From Kribbella sp. NBC_01245 (GTDB taxonomy: Bacteria; Actinomycetota; Actinomycetes; Propionibacteriales; Kribbellaceae), in assembly GCF_036226525.1 (NCBI RefSeq), contig NZ_CP108487.1, forward strand, positions 8,494,001-8,558,000: DNA of 64,000 nt, in the 5' to 3' direction. The notes under the pieces were generated by a model. It saw only the letters and a list, made by a program, of their open reading frames with translations. It was not told the origin of the DNA and made no database searches. This document shows, piece by piece, positions 53,028 through 61,863 of this stretch (the first letter of the stretch is position 1; the number at the start of each line of letters is the position of its first letter). Position numbers and translations under genes: made by a program.

Positions 53028-55322
53028 ATGACGGAACGAGCAGAACAGCGGCGCGTGCGGGCCGAGGAGGCCGACGCGCTGCTGTACCTGCTCCTCTCCA
53101 AGGCCTGCGACGCCCTCGGTCTTCCGGCCGAGGGCGTCGCCCTGGTCGCGGTCGGCGGTTACGGCCGGGAGGAGCTCTCCCCGTACAGCGATCTCGACGT
53201 GATGCTGGTGCACGTCGACGACTATCCCCGGGTGGACGAACTCGCCGCCCAGATCTGGTATCCGCTGTGGGATTCGCGGACCAGGCTCGACCACAGCGTG
53301 CGGACGATCGCGGAGGCCCGTGCAGCGGCCGCTGACGACATCCGCGTCGCGCTGGGACTGCTGGACGCCCGGCACGTCGCCGGCGACTCACACCTCACAC
53401 TGGAACTTCGGTCGGTCCTGATGGCCGACTGGCGCCGTACGGCGAAGAAGCGGCTACCGGCACTTGCCGAGGCTTGCCGCGATCGCGCCAGCAATGTCGG
53501 CGAGGTCGCGCACTTGGCCGAGCCTGACCTCAAGGAGGCGTACGGCGGTCTGCGGGACGCCGTGGTGCTTCGGGCCTTGGTGGCGTCGTGGTTGATCGAT
53601 GTCCCGCATCCGGTGGTGGAACGCGCCCGGCGCGACCTGCTGGACGTACGGGATGAGCTGCACGCAGTGGCGGGTCGTGCCACCGATCGCCTGGTAGCGG
53701 ACGTTGCGGCCGACGTGGCCCGCGGTATGGGTATGCCCGATCGTGAGGCGTTGCTGCGGCACGTGTACGCGACCGGCCGGGCTCTCGCGCATGTGTGCGA
53801 CGTGTCTTGGCGTCGCGTCGAAAGCCTTGCGGCGAAGCCTTCGCGACCTAGGCGTCGTCGTACTGGTGGCGGGCCGCTACTGCTGGCACTGGATGAAGGT
53901 GTCGGGCAGCACGAGGGTGAAGTCGTACTGATGCCTGACGCGCGTCCCGAGCGGGATGCGGTCATTGGTCTGCGTGCGGCCGCTGTAGCCGCCGATCGCG
54001 GGTTGGTGTTGTCCCCGGCGGTCTGCGGGCGTTTGGCCCGGCATGCGATCGACCTGCCGACCCCTTGGCCGGGGGAGGCCCGCAGGCTCTTCTGCGCAGC
54101 CCTCGGTGCTGGGGAAGGCTTGCTGGAGGTCTGGGAGGCGTTGGACCAGTCCGGCTACATCTCTCGCATTTTGCCCGAGTGGGACGCCGTGCGGTTCCGC
54201 CCGCCTCAGTCCGCCGTACATCGCTACACGGTCGATCGGCATCTCCTGGAGACCTGTGTCGAGGCATCCCGGCTAGTGCGCGACGTACGTCGGCCGGACC
54301 TGCTCTTCGTGGCCGCACTCGTTCACGACCTCGGTAAGGGGGTTGAGGGCGACCACAGCGTTACTGGTGCCGTGATCGCCGAGAAGGTTTGTAGACGGCT
54401 TGGCTTCAACGAGGCTGACGTGGCGGCTGTCGCGTTGCTTGTGCGGCAGCACCTCACGCTGTCGCAGGTGGCGACCAGGCGCGACTTGGACGACCCGATG
54501 ACGGTTGACCTGATCGCAGGGATCGTTGGCGACACGGACACGTTGGACCTGCTTGAGGCGCTCACGTACGCCGACGCGCGTGCGGCCGGTCCGGCTGCCG
54601 CTTCCCCTTGGCGGATGCGGCTGGTCGGTGAACTGGCTCGACGCGTCCGTGCCGAGCTTGCCGGGGGAGGCGCGTCTCTGTGGACCGATGCGCCGCCTAT
54701 CCCGATCCCGTCGCTACACCAGGTTGCGGGCATCGGAGAGATCGGTGTCGCCGTATCGGATCAACACGGCGACTTGCGAGTTGTAGTCGCCGTACCGGAT
54801 CAGGTGGGCTCACTGGCGACTGTGGCCGGGGTTATGGCGGTGGAGCGACTTGCAGTGCGTTCGGCGGTCATAACTTCTTCTGAGGGGCTGGGGATTTCGC
54901 AGTGGTCTGTGTCGGGTTCAGCGCCTGACCCGGTCCGGTTGCGGGATCGACTGGCAGTGGCGCTTCGGGACGACACTGATCTCGTACGACGCCTGACGGC
55001 CCGGGACTCGCCTGCCCGGGAGTTGGGACGCCACCAGCCGAGCCGGGTCGACTTGTTGCCGGGGGCATCCGAAACGGCCACTGTGCTGCAGGTGCGGGCT
55101 CACGACCGCCCGGCCCTGCTATACGACGTGACCTCGGCGATCGCGGCCGCTGGTGCGGACGTCCGTTCTGCCCATGCCAGCACGCTTGGCGCGGATTGCG
55201 TGGACGTGTTTTACCTCACCGACGCGGACGGTTCTCCGCTGGAGGACGAGGATTCGCGGATCCTGGTCAAGACCGTGCTGGACCGGTTGTCGTTCGGCGC
55301 CCTCGGGAGTATCGACGGGTGA
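53028..55322 (+). CDS. glnD: PII nucleotidyltransferase GlnD
   Basis: A 764-residue sensor. The N-terminal nucleotidyltransferase has AVGGYGREELSPYSDLDVML with metal aspartates. An HD domain follows (ALVHDLGKGVEGDHSVTG) for de-modification, and two ACT domains at the end (LRVVVAVPDQVGSLATVAG, ATVLQVRAHDRPALLYDV) for glutamine. In actinobacteria it often adenylylates rather than uridylylates GlnK. Last gene of amtB-glnK-glnD. ATG was taken; TTG one codon earlier is possible. Confidence 0.95.
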   Translation: MTERAEQRRVRAEEADALLYLLLSKACDALGLPAEGVALVAVGGYGREELSPYSDLDVMLVHVDDYPRVDELAAQIWYPLWDSRTRLDHSVRTIAEARAAAADDIRVALGLLDARHVAGDSHLTLELRSVLMADWRRTAKKRLPALAEACRDRASNVGEVAHLAEPDLKEAYGGLRDAVVLRALVASWLIDVPHPVVERARRDLLDVRDELHAVAGRATDRLVADVAADVARGMGMPDREALLRHVYATGRALAHVCDVSWRRVESLAAKPSRPRRRRTGGGPLLLALDEGVGQHEGEVVLMPDARPERDAVIGLRAAAVAADRGLVLSPAVCGRLARHAIDLPTPWPGEARRLFCAALGAGEGLLEVWEALDQSGYISRILPEWDAVRFRPPQSAVHRYTVDRHLLETCVEASRLVRDVRRPDLLFVAALVHDLGKGVEGDHSVTGAVIAEKVCRRLGFNEADVAAVALLVRQHLTLSQVATRRDLDDPMTVDLIAGIVGDTDTLDLLEALTYADARAAGPAAASPWRMRLVGELARRVRAELAGGGASLWTDAPPIPIPSLHQVAGIGEIGVAVSDQHGDLRVVVAVPDQVGSLATVAGVMAVERLAVRSAVITSSEGLGISQWSVSGSAPDPVRLRDRLAVALRDDTDLVRRLTARDSPARELGRHQPSRVDLLPGASETATVLQVRAHDRPALLYDVTSAIAAAGADVRSAHASTLGADCVDVFYLTDADGSPLEDEDSRILVKTVLDRLSFGALGSIDG

Positions 55323-55336
55323 AATAAAGTCAGGGG

Positions 55337-56371
55337 GTGAAGATCCTCGAGACTTTCCGGACCCAGGCGCGGGCTTGTGACGAGCTGGGTTCACCCCTGT
55401 ACGGCGAGTTGTTGCGCAAGTTGGTCGACGACTACGAGGTCGGTGGTGCGTCGACTGCCGTTCTGGCCGGTCACGAGAACGACCCGGGCCCGTCGGCGTT
55501 GGCGCTGCGCCTGCTCGGCAGCGTGCACCGGTTGGTGCTCGCGGGGGAGGTGCCCGAGTTGGCGGCGTTCTACCCGAGCGTGGGTGGCGAGTGGGACCCG
55601 GTGCTCGGTTGGGAGGCGTTCGAGCAGGTGCTGCGCTCGCGTGGTTCGGAACTGCGCTCGCTGCTGAACCAGCCGCCGCAGACGAACGAGGTCGGCCGGG
55701 CTGCCGCGCTGTACGGCGGCTTGCTGCAACTGGCCGGCGACCTACCGGTTCGGCTTTTCGAGATCGGGTCCAGTGCGGGGTTGAACTTGCGGGCCGACCA
55801 TTACCGGTACGACCTGGCCGACGGTTCGTCGTACGGCTCGATGGACAGTCCCGTGCGGATCGCGGACGCGTGGGCCGGTCGTACGTTGCCGTCCGTTGAA
55901 GTGCGGATTGCCGAGCGGGTCGGTAGTGACATCGCGCCGGTGGACGCGTTGAGCGAGGACGGGCGGCTCACGTTGATGTCGTACGTCTGGCCCGATATGA
56001 CCGTTCGGCTTGCCCGGCTGCGGGGAGCGCTTGACGTGGCTCGCCTGGTGCCGGCCGATGTTCGGCGCGAGGACGCGGTCTCCTTTTTGCGTGCTGTCGA
56101 GCCGGCTGACGGGTTCCTGACCGTGGTCTGGCATTCGGTGATGTGGCAGTACTTGTCGGTGGAGGATCGGGCGGCGGGGGTCGCGGCGATCGAGCGGCTT
56201 GGCGCTCGTGCCAGCGCGTTGGCGCCGGTCGCGCATTTGTCGATGGAGCCGGCTCGTCGTACGCCATCTTCGCCGCACGAGTTCCTCGTGACGGCTCAGG
56301 TGTGGCCGACGGGGGAGCGGAGGATCCTCGGCGCGGCGGCACCCCACGGCGTACCGACTGTTTGGGAGTGA
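55337..56371 (+). CDS. DUF2332-family protein
   Basis: A 344-residue soluble protein of the DUF2332 family, common in actinobacteria. Seen are PSALALRLLGSVHRLVLAG, RLFEIGSSAGLNLRADHY, and TVVWHSVMWQYL. The GSSAGLNL stretch looks like a SAM-methyltransferase glycine loop, so methyltransferase activity is possible but not shown. GTG start 14 bases after glnD. No known pathway. Confidence 0.83.
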   Translation: MKILETFRTQARACDELGSPLYGELLRKLVDDYEVGGASTAVLAGHENDPGPSALALRLLGSVHRLVLAGEVPELAAFYPSVGGEWDPVLGWEAFEQVLRSRGSELRSLLNQPPQTNEVGRAAALYGGLLQLAGDLPVRLFEIGSSAGLNLRADHYRYDLADGSSYGSMDSPVRIADAWAGRTLPSVEVRIAERVGSDIAPVDALSEDGRLTLMSYVWPDMTVRLARLRGALDVARLVPADVRREDAVSFLRAVEPADGFLTVVWHSVMWQYLSVEDRAAGVAAIERLGARASALAPVAHLSMEPARRTPSSPHEFLVTAQVWPTGERRILGAAAPHGVPTVWE

Positions 56372-56387
56372 CTCTCAGGCGATGTTC

Positions 56388-56406
56388 TTAGGGTAGCCTT
56401 ACCTAA
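56388..56406. promoter_or_regulatory. DtxR/IdeR iron box
   Basis: TTAGGGTAGCCTTACCTAA matches the IdeR/DtxR consensus (TTAGGTTAGGCTAACCTAA) at 16 of 19 positions. It lies 30 bases before the secreted-protein start and overlaps likely promoter elements, so the gene is probably repressed by iron-loaded DtxR/IdeR. Confidence 0.75.
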
Positions 56407-56436
56407 GTTTCTTCCTGAGGAGAGGACTTCCGCCCT

Positions 56437-56952
56437 ATGACCAAAATCCTTCGTCGATCTGCTCTGATCGGCTCTGCCGCGGTGTTACTGGCCGCGGGTA
56501 TCGCCGGACCGGCCTCGGCCGCGCCTGGCAGCGCCACGAACCTTGGTAAGACTCTGTCGGCGTCCAACGCGACCGGGCTGCCCAAGGCGGGATCGACCAT
56601 CACTGTCACGGGTAGCGGGTACAACCCGTCGCAGGGGTACTACGTGGCACTGTGCGCTGTGCCGTCCGACTACAGCTATGGCACCAAGCCCAGCCCGTGT
56701 GCGGGTGGCGACGGCCAGGGCAGCACGGGCGTCGGCCCGTCGGCCTGGGTGACGAACTCGCCGCTCGGTGGCAGCGCGGCCGTGCCGATTGCGGCCAACG
56801 GGACCTTCACCGCGCAGATCTACGTCAAGGAGGCCGCCAGCGGTCTCGACTGCGGCAACCCGGACGTCACCTGCGCCATCGTGACCCGCCGCGACCACTT
56901 CGCCGCCAGCGACCGCACCGGCGACGTCTACATCCCGGTGTCCTTCAGCTGA
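56437..56952 (+). CDS. Secreted neocarzinostatin-like protein, iron-box controlled
   Basis: A 171-residue exported protein. Signal peptide about 1-29, with cleavage after AGPASA. The mature part looks like an immunoglobulin-type beta fold of the neocarzinostatin-like kind: TITVTGSGYNPSQGYYVALC and GTFTAQIYVK. Four cysteines can form two disulfides (ALCAV/PSPCAG and LDCGN/VTCAIV). In actinobacteria similar proteins occur with haem/iron uptake genes. A haem- or iron-related role is inferred from the DtxR box. No transporter gene is adjacent. Confidence 0.75.
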   Translation: MTKILRRSALIGSAAVLLAAGIAGPASAAPGSATNLGKTLSASNATGLPKAGSTITVTGSGYNPSQGYYVALCAVPSDYSYGTKPSPCAGGDGQGSTGVGPSAWVTNSPLGGSAAVPIAANGTFTAQIYVKEAASGLDCGNPDVTCAIVTRRDHFAASDRTGDVYIPVSFS

Positions 56953-56967
56953 TCCGTCCGTTCACCT

Positions 56968-57001
56968 GAAGCGGGCTTCGCCGGGTGGTGGGGCCCGCTT
57001 C
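56968..57001. terminator. Hairpin between convergent genes
   Basis: GAAGCGGGC and GCCCGCTTC form a nine-base stem with a 16-base loop, 15 bases after the secreted-protein stop and four bases before the arginase-family stop. It could serve both strands. Confidence 0.65.
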
Positions 57002-57004
57002 GGC

Positions 57005-57886
57005 TCATTGCAGGGCAGCGACCAGGGTGTCCGTGAGCTCGGTTGCGAGCCGGCCATCGGGATCGAGGTCGGGGTCGAAGATGCCGATATCGATGCCGAC
57101 GCACTGGGATGAATGGACCAGCGGGCGGAGCAGCGCGACCAACTGGTCATAGTCGAGCCCGCCCGGGTCCGGGCTGTCGACGGCCGGCATCACCTCGGCG
57201 TCGAGAATGTCCACATCAAGGTGCACCCAGAACCCGTCAAGCTGCTCCAACCTCGCAAGCGCTGACGCGGCAGCCTTGCCAGGGTCGTCGATGATCTCGC
57301 GAGCACGGTGTACGACGATGCCGGCGGCAACCATCTCGTCGTAGTCCTCGTCGTCATCCCGGATCCCGAGCGAGACGGCGTCTTCATCCCGCACGTACGG
57401 CGCGAGCCCTTCCAGGTCAACGAGATCGGCCTGCCCACGCCCGGTCACCAGGGCGAGCGCCTCACCACCCGCGGCCCCGACGTACGGGCTATTGCCGACA
57501 TGCCGAAAATCCGAATGCCCATCGAGATACGCCACCCCAAACCGCCCACGCCGCTTCAACGCCAGGGCCGGCCCGAGTAGCAAACTGCACTCGCCCCCCA
57601 GCAACACCACGAACTTCCCGTCCTCCATCAACGGCTGGACCCGATCCGCCACCTTCCGGCTGTACGCCGCGATCGCGCCCGCGTTGAACACGCCATCCCC
57701 GGGCTGCCAGTCGCCGCGGTCATAACGCGGCGGTACGACGTACCCGCCGTCTTCCGCCCCGATCCTCCGGACGATCCCGTTGTCCCGCAACGCCCCCGCC
57801 AACTTGTAACACCCCGGTACAGTCCGATCCGCAGGCGGCCGCAGCCCCAGATTCGTAGGCGCATCAACCACAACCAGCTCCCGCAT
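57005..57886 (-). CDS. Arginase/agmatinase-family enzyme
   Basis: A 293-residue binuclear-metal ureohydrolase-like protein. Metal motifs are LLGGECSLLLG, YLDGHSDF and VHLDVDILDAE. The first motif, normally GGDHS, reads GGECS, so the usual His ligand is Cys and the Asp is Glu; some family members do this. It would hydrolyse a guanidino compound, but the substrate cannot be given. ATG follows AGGAG by six bases. Confidence 0.83.
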   Translation of the reverse strand: MRELVVVDAPTNLGLRPPADRTVPGCYKLAGALRDNGIVRRIGAEDGGYVVPPRYDRGDWQPGDGVFNAGAIAAYSRKVADRVQPLMEDGKFVVLLGGECSLLLGPALALKRRGRFGVAYLDGHSDFRHVGNSPYVGAAGGEALALVTGRGQADLVDLEGLAPYVRDEDAVSLGIRDDDEDYDEMVAAGIVVHRAREIIDDPGKAAASALARLEQLDGFWVHLDVDILDAEVMPAVDSPDPGGLDYDQLVALLRPLVHSSQCVGIDIGIFDPDLDPDGRLATELTDTLVAALQ

Positions 57887-57966
57887 CCCACGCTCCTCGC
57901 TTCATCCGCCGTCAGCCGCGACTGAACCCGCAGGGCCAACCGTTCAGCCTCAGTGGTCGCTGACGA

Positions 57967-59283
57967 TCAATCCCGGTCGCGTCCAATCGGCTCAGTACGC
58001 GGCCCGACCGAACGATTCGCGCCAGTCTGAGCCCCCGAACTCCCACGCGACCCATCCCCAAGCTTCGGCACACTCTGCACCGCCCCCGCCGCAGGCGCCT
58101 GCCCCGCAAACGCCGCCCGCAACTCCGGCGGCACATCCCGCCCCTGCGCCCCATGCCCCGCCGCCACGGTCCCTTGCCCCGCAACGGACCCTTGCCCACC
58201 CGTCGTCCCTTGCCCCGCCTGCGCCGGCGCGTTCCCAGTCGGCGCGACCTGCCCTTGCTGCACCGACATCGGCTGAGCCGCCTGCCCATTGCCCTGCACC
58301 TGCGCAGGTGCCGCCGCCGGTCCCTCCAACCGAGCAGCCGCAGCAGGCGGCGGCAACTTCGTCAGATCAACCGGCCCCGGCTCACCCTGCCCCCGCTCAG
58401 CAGCCTCGGGTGCCGACGCCTCGAGCCGATTCTGTGGTGCGTCGAGGTTCGCGGCGGCATGGGGATTCGGCGCTGTCGCTGGGTACGGCTGAGCTGGCGA
58501 ATCGCGATAATGCTGCTGGATCCTGTCCACAGCCTGGTCCATGCGCTCGACGCTGGTTCGGCCGACTTCCTCGCCCATGCTCGTCTCACGGGCTTCGTGC
58601 AGGCCGGCCCAGTTTCCGTGCGCCATCGCGTTGACCAGTTCGGCCCGTGCGGCCTGCTGATGCTGGGGATCCGGTGGTACGACATCGCCCAGCTTGTTGC
58701 GGACCACTTCGTCGGCGATGCTGTCCCAGCGCATCACCACGGGTTGGTCGACGGCTCGCCGGGCCAGCGCATCGGGGTTTCCATCCGGGCCCGCGGCATA
58801 GTCGAGTAGCTGACCTGTCGCTTCGACAGCAGCGCCGTACGCGGGCTGGTCCAGCTCCACTTGGTCGTAGCCGGCGGCGTCAGCGAAAGCGTCGAGGTCA
58901 AGCACAGTCCGGTGCTCGGTGAGTCCCTCGTCGAGCGATTTGGACGCGAACGCTCGATGCGCGTTCGGTTCGTTGGGTGCGTCGACCTCGGCGCGGGCGT
59001 GGCTCGTTTCGTGCAGGACCGTGGCCAATGCCTGGGCCTGATGTGCGGGAGATCCAGTGCTGCCGGGACCATTCAGATGGTCAAGGACGTTCTCCTGGGA
59101 CAGCCGGATGGCACCGGACTTCGGGTCGAACGAACCCATCGGGCCGTGAGTCGTCGCGTACAGCTCGCGGTTCCATCGATCGGTATCGGATGGCTGCAGC
59201 TCCCGGGCGATGTCGTAAAGCCGGACGAACTCCTTGTAGGCCGGGGAGTTCGGATCTACGCGCTGACCCGGGTCACTCGCCAT
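57967..59283 (-). CDS. Zincin-like protein, module copy 1 (intact)
   Basis: A 438-residue protein, family not recognised. Residues 10-260 are globular, with H91-E-x2-H95 (VLHETSHAR) and a later DEGLTEH at 118-124 supplying Glu119, the layout of a zinc metallopeptidase. It shares with copy 3 the segments ARELQPSD, QPVVMRWD and HQQAARAELVNAMA. Residues 270-438 are Pro/Gln/Gly/Ala-rich and probably disordered, ending with the conserved RAAFAGQAPAAGAVQ and PKLGDGSR. No signal or membrane segment. It starts one base after the partner gene's stop. Confidence 0.72.
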   Translation of the reverse strand: MASDPGQRVDPNSPAYKEFVRLYDIARELQPSDTDRWNRELYATTHGPMGSFDPKSGAIRLSQENVLDHLNGPGSTGSPAHQAQALATVLHETSHARAEVDAPNEPNAHRAFASKSLDEGLTEHRTVLDLDAFADAAGYDQVELDQPAYGAAVEATGQLLDYAAGPDGNPDALARRAVDQPVVMRWDSIADEVVRNKLGDVVPPDPQHQQAARAELVNAMAHGNWAGLHEARETSMGEEVGRTSVERMDQAVDRIQQHYRDSPAQPYPATAPNPHAAANLDAPQNRLEASAPEAAERGQGEPGPVDLTKLPPPAAAARLEGPAAAPAQVQGNGQAAQPMSVQQGQVAPTGNAPAQAGQGTTGGQGSVAGQGTVAAGHGAQGRDVPPELRAAFAGQAPAAGAVQSVPKLGDGSRGSSGAQTGANRSVGPRTEPIGRDRD

Positions 59284-59284
59284 C

Positions 59285-59728
59285 TCAGGAACTCACAGCG
59301 GGCGGGTCGCCGAGTTCCCAGAACGGGTCGTCCAGTGCTTCCTCGAGGTGGTCGAGTGTGCGGGTCAGACCGACGATGTGTGCTGCCTCTTCAGTGGGGG
59401 CCCGACCGGCGATCTCGAGGATCTTGCGGCGTGCGTCGGCGATCGCGGCGATCCGCTCCTCGCGGCTGCCGGACACATGCGCGGTCTTCTCCACCGCAAT
59501 AGCCTCAGCTAGGAACGGCCCAGGCGCGGGCGGTGGGGTGGCGCTGCGGGCGAGCTTCGCCACCAGGCGATGAGCCCAATCCCGGTCCTTCTGCTCAGCC
59601 AACCGGCCGGCAAGATCCGTCAGCGCGCGCTGCTCCTCGGCAAGAGTCGCACCCGCGTTCTTCCGCACCCGGGCGCGCGCGTCCGAGAACGCCACATTGA
59701 ACTCGGCAACGCTGATCTGCTCACCCAT
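59285..59728 (-). CDS. Helical partner protein, module copy 1
   Basis: A 147-residue protein, family not recognised. N-terminal helical part (SVAEFNVAFSDARARVRKNA), a Pro-rich linker (ATPPPAPGPF), then a helical C-terminal part (IAAIADARRKILEIAGRAP, LTRTLDHLEEALDD). Paralogous to the genes at 60271 and 61863. TAGGGT lies seven bases before the ATG. The frame stays open upstream through a decayed paralog, so a longer product starting at a GTG at 60037 cannot be excluded. Directly precedes a zincin-like gene. Confidence 0.68.
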   Translation of the reverse strand: MGEQISVAEFNVAFSDARARVRKNAGATLAEEQRALTDLAGRLAEQKDRDWAHRLVAKLARSATPPPAPGPFLAEAIAVEKTAHVSGSREERIAAIADARRKILEIAGRAPTEEAAHIVGLTRTLDHLEEALDDPFWELGDPPAVSS

Positions 59729-60037
59729 ACGCCGAACCCTATCGGGAGCGCCATCGGCCAGTGCCCAGATGGCGCGATGTGCTCCCTCGATCGCCACTAC
59801 GCGCTGTTCGAGGGGATGCCCCGGGCGATCGGCCGACTCGAGGATTCGCACCGCTTTCGAGTAGAGCTCGGTCGGCGGGGCCGGAGGCGCCGTACGGCTG
59901 GGAAAGCCATCAATGAGGGTCTGAGCGATCCGGCGGTCGTGGTCGTCGGCGATCGAGGGCAACAGCTGCGAAAGCTCTGCCTGCGCGGCCTCGACGCCAA
60001 CACCGCCAGCTGCCCGGACGCGTTCTTTCACCAGCAC
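59729..60037 (-). pseudogene. Truncated copy of the helical partner gene
   Basis: About 100 codons aligning with the 61863 paralog (AAQAELSQLLPSIADDHDRR matches AAQADLRALLPQLPTERDRA, then TLIDGFP and a Pro-rich linker, then RAIWALADGAP). It lacks the first ~12 residues and the last ~40. It joins in frame to copy 1 without a stop. It reads as a recombination remnant, though it could be the first half of a double-domain protein. Confidence 0.55.
59736..59741 (-). promoter_or_regulatory. Leaderless -10 (TAGGGT) of partner copy 1
   Basis: TAGGGT seven bases before the ATG, inside a GATAGGGTT context also found before the paralog at 60708. No Shine-Dalgarno sequence is present. Confidence 0.5.
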
Positions 60038-60040
60038 GTA

Positions 60041-60269
60041 GGTGTGTTGGGACCGGCTGGGCCGGTTTGGGCGCGCGAGCCGTTGCCTGGTTTGGGTGCG
60101 GCTTGTACGGCGCCCGCGGCGGGAGCTGGCCGGCGAAGGCGGCACGCATCTCGGGTGACGCGAACTGGCGCTGCTGGCCGGTCGGTTGGCTCATCCCCTG
60201 GCCGCTCGCTTTGGTGGTTGCCTGTGCTGCGGCCGGGTTGGGCGCTGTCGCCGCGTACGGCCGCTCGGT
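60041..60269 (-). pseudogene. Zincin-like gene remnant: tail only
   Basis: Directly after partner copy 2, this stretch encodes only the C-terminal tail of a zincin-like protein: PYAATAPNPAAAQ and RQFASPEMRAAFAGQ, matching PYPSASPNPAALQ and RRFASPEMRAPFAGQ of the intact copy at 60799. The whole protease part is gone. After AFAGQ the frame shifts, and the conserved PAAGAVQ/PK.GNGSR end is readable only in another frame. Confidence 0.65.
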
Positions 60270-60270
60270 A

Positions 60271-60708
60271 TTAAGTGCCCTGTGCCGGAGGCTCCGGCCA
60301 GGTCGGATCACGCAGTTCGTTCTCGAGATGTTCCAGAACCCTCGACAGGCCGCGGATGTTGGCTGCCTCCTTGGCGGGGGCGCGCTCGGCGATCTCCCAG
60401 ATCTGTCGCATGGCGTCGGAGATGATCGCCAGCTTCTCCTCCGCGGTGCCTTGCGCGGCAAAGGCGACGCCCTGGATCGCCGACGCCTCCATGAACAATG
60501 GCCCGGGGGGCGGCGGTGGGATCGCGGCCTTCGGTAGATCGTCGATGAGGCTGTTTGCCCAGCGGTGGTTCTTGGCCGGCAACCGCTCGGCGAGTTCGCG
60601 GAGATTCCGTTGATCGGACTCGATGGTCGCCCCGGCGTTCTTGCGGACCTGTTCACGTGCCCGGTTGTGGGCGTGATTGAACTCAGCAACGCTGATCTGA
60701 TCGCCCAT
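60271..60708 (-). CDS. Helical partner protein, module copy 2 (orphan)
   Basis: A 145-residue protein, paralog of the genes at 59285 and 61863. Begins MGDQISVAEFN, then a Pro-rich linker (AAIPPPPPGPLF) and a helical end (LSRVLEHLENELRD). TAGGGT (60716-60721) seven bases upstream gives a leaderless start. Its zincin partner has been reduced to a tail fragment, so if functional it acts alone or on the other copies. Confidence 0.66.
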   Translation of the reverse strand: MGDQISVAEFNHAHNRAREQVRKNAGATIESDQRNLRELAERLPAKNHRWANSLIDDLPKAAIPPPPPGPLFMEASAIQGVAFAAQGTAEEKLAIISDAMRQIWEIAERAPAKEAANIRGLSRVLEHLENELRDPTWPEPPAQGT

Positions 60709-60715
60709 ACCCGAA

Positions 60716-60721
60716 ACCCTA
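60716..60721 (-). promoter_or_regulatory. Leaderless -10 (TAGGGT) of partner copy 2
   Basis: Same geometry and flanking bases (GATAGGGTT) as before partner copy 1. Confidence 0.5.
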
Positions 60722-60748
60722 TCCGCTCCCCAGCGCAGCCGTGCCCGT

Positions 60749-60757
60749 TTATCCACA
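60749..60757 (-). promoter_or_regulatory. DnaA-box-like TGTGGATAA upstream of copy 2
   Basis: TTATCCACA on the plus strand, 41 bases before the start of partner copy 2. The same CTGTGGATAA decamer precedes copy 3 at a similar distance. It may be a DnaA site or a shared activator site. Confidence 0.35.
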
Positions 60758-60798
60758 GCCCTGGCCCGTCCAGCGGGTCCCGCCCAGCGCGCCGGGCG

Positions 60799-61863
60799 TC
60801 AGTCGCGGCCGCGGTCGGTTGGGTCGCGGGGGCCGAGGGATTTGGTCGGACCGGCTGGCCCGGTTTGGGCGCGCGAGCCGTTGCCCAGCTTGGGTGCGGT
60901 TTGTACGGCGCCCGCGGCTGGAGCTTGGCCCGCAAAGGGCGCCCGCATCTCGGGCGACGCAAACCGTCGCTCCTGTTCGCCGTTGACCTGCGGACCGGCC
61001 GCTTGGCTGATCGATTGGCCGCTCGTAGGGGCGATCCCTTGGCTGGGCGCCTGGAGTGCGGCCGGGTTTGGCGAGGCTGAGGGATATGGATGGTTGGGGA
61101 ACTGCTGGTAATGCTGTTCGATGCGGCCGATCGCCTGATTGGAGGCCTCGATACTGGACGTGGCCGCCGCCTCGCCGATGCTCGAATAGTTGACCTCTTC
61201 GAGGGTGTGCCATGAGTTGTTCGCCATTGCGTTCACCAACTCGGCACGGGCCGCTTGCTGGTGCGCGGGATCGGCCGGTACGACGCCGTCGAGACGAGTC
61301 CGGACGATGTGATCTGCAATGACGTCCCATCGCATCACCACCGGCTGTGCCAGCGCCCGATCAACGAGGGCGTTTCGTTCGGTGGGGGAGTTGGCCGCGT
61401 AGTTCAGAAGGTCCCGCGTTGCGGCGTGGGCGGCTGGATACTCGGGCGCATTCGGGGTTACGTGGCCATAGCCTGTGCTGGCGGCGAAGATGTCGGTGTC
61501 CCGCACCGCGGCGTACTCGGTGAGTCCTTCGTTGAGGGCCTTCGACTCTCGACCCCGGAATGCGTTCGGTTCTAGAGGTGCGTCGATCGGCACGCGCCCG
61601 TGTAGCGCCTCGTGGTAGACCGTCGTCAGCGCACTGGCTTGCGCGGCCGACGGGCGCTGTGGGTCGAGATGGTTCAGAACGAGCTGCTCGTTGAGCCGCA
61701 TCGTGCCATCCGGCGCGAGGCCACCCCATTTCCCGTCGACGGTTTCCAGATCGCCGTTCCACCGGTCGAGGTCGCTCGGCTGCAATTCACGCGCTGCTCG
61801 ATAGAGCCGCTCGAACTCTCGGTAGACGTCGGAATCCCGGCTGACCGGGCGCCCGGTCGACAT
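60799..61863 (-). CDS. Zincin-like protein, module copy 3 (intact)
   Basis: A 354-residue paralog of the gene at 57967. H84-E-x2-H88 (TVYHEALHGR) and NEGLTEY with Glu112 form a metallopeptidase-like zinc site. Shared segments: ARELQPSD, LAQPVVMRWDVIADHIV, HQQAARAELVNAMAN. The tail (from about 250) is Pro/Ser/Gln-rich and ends with FAGQAPAAGAVQ and PKLGNGSR. The ATG overlaps the stop of its partner (ATGA), so the pair is translationally coupled. No export signal. Function unknown. Confidence 0.72.
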   Translation of the reverse strand: MSTGRPVSRDSDVYREFERLYRAARELQPSDLDRWNGDLETVDGKWGGLAPDGTMRLNEQLVLNHLDPQRPSAAQASALTTVYHEALHGRVPIDAPLEPNAFRGRESKALNEGLTEYAAVRDTDIFAASTGYGHVTPNAPEYPAAHAATRDLLNYAANSPTERNALVDRALAQPVVMRWDVIADHIVRTRLDGVVPADPAHQQAARAELVNAMANNSWHTLEEVNYSSIGEAAATSSIEASNQAIGRIEQHYQQFPNHPYPSASPNPAALQAPSQGIAPTSGQSISQAAGPQVNGEQERRFASPEMRAPFAGQAPAAGAVQTAPKLGNGSRAQTGPAGPTKSLGPRDPTDRGRD

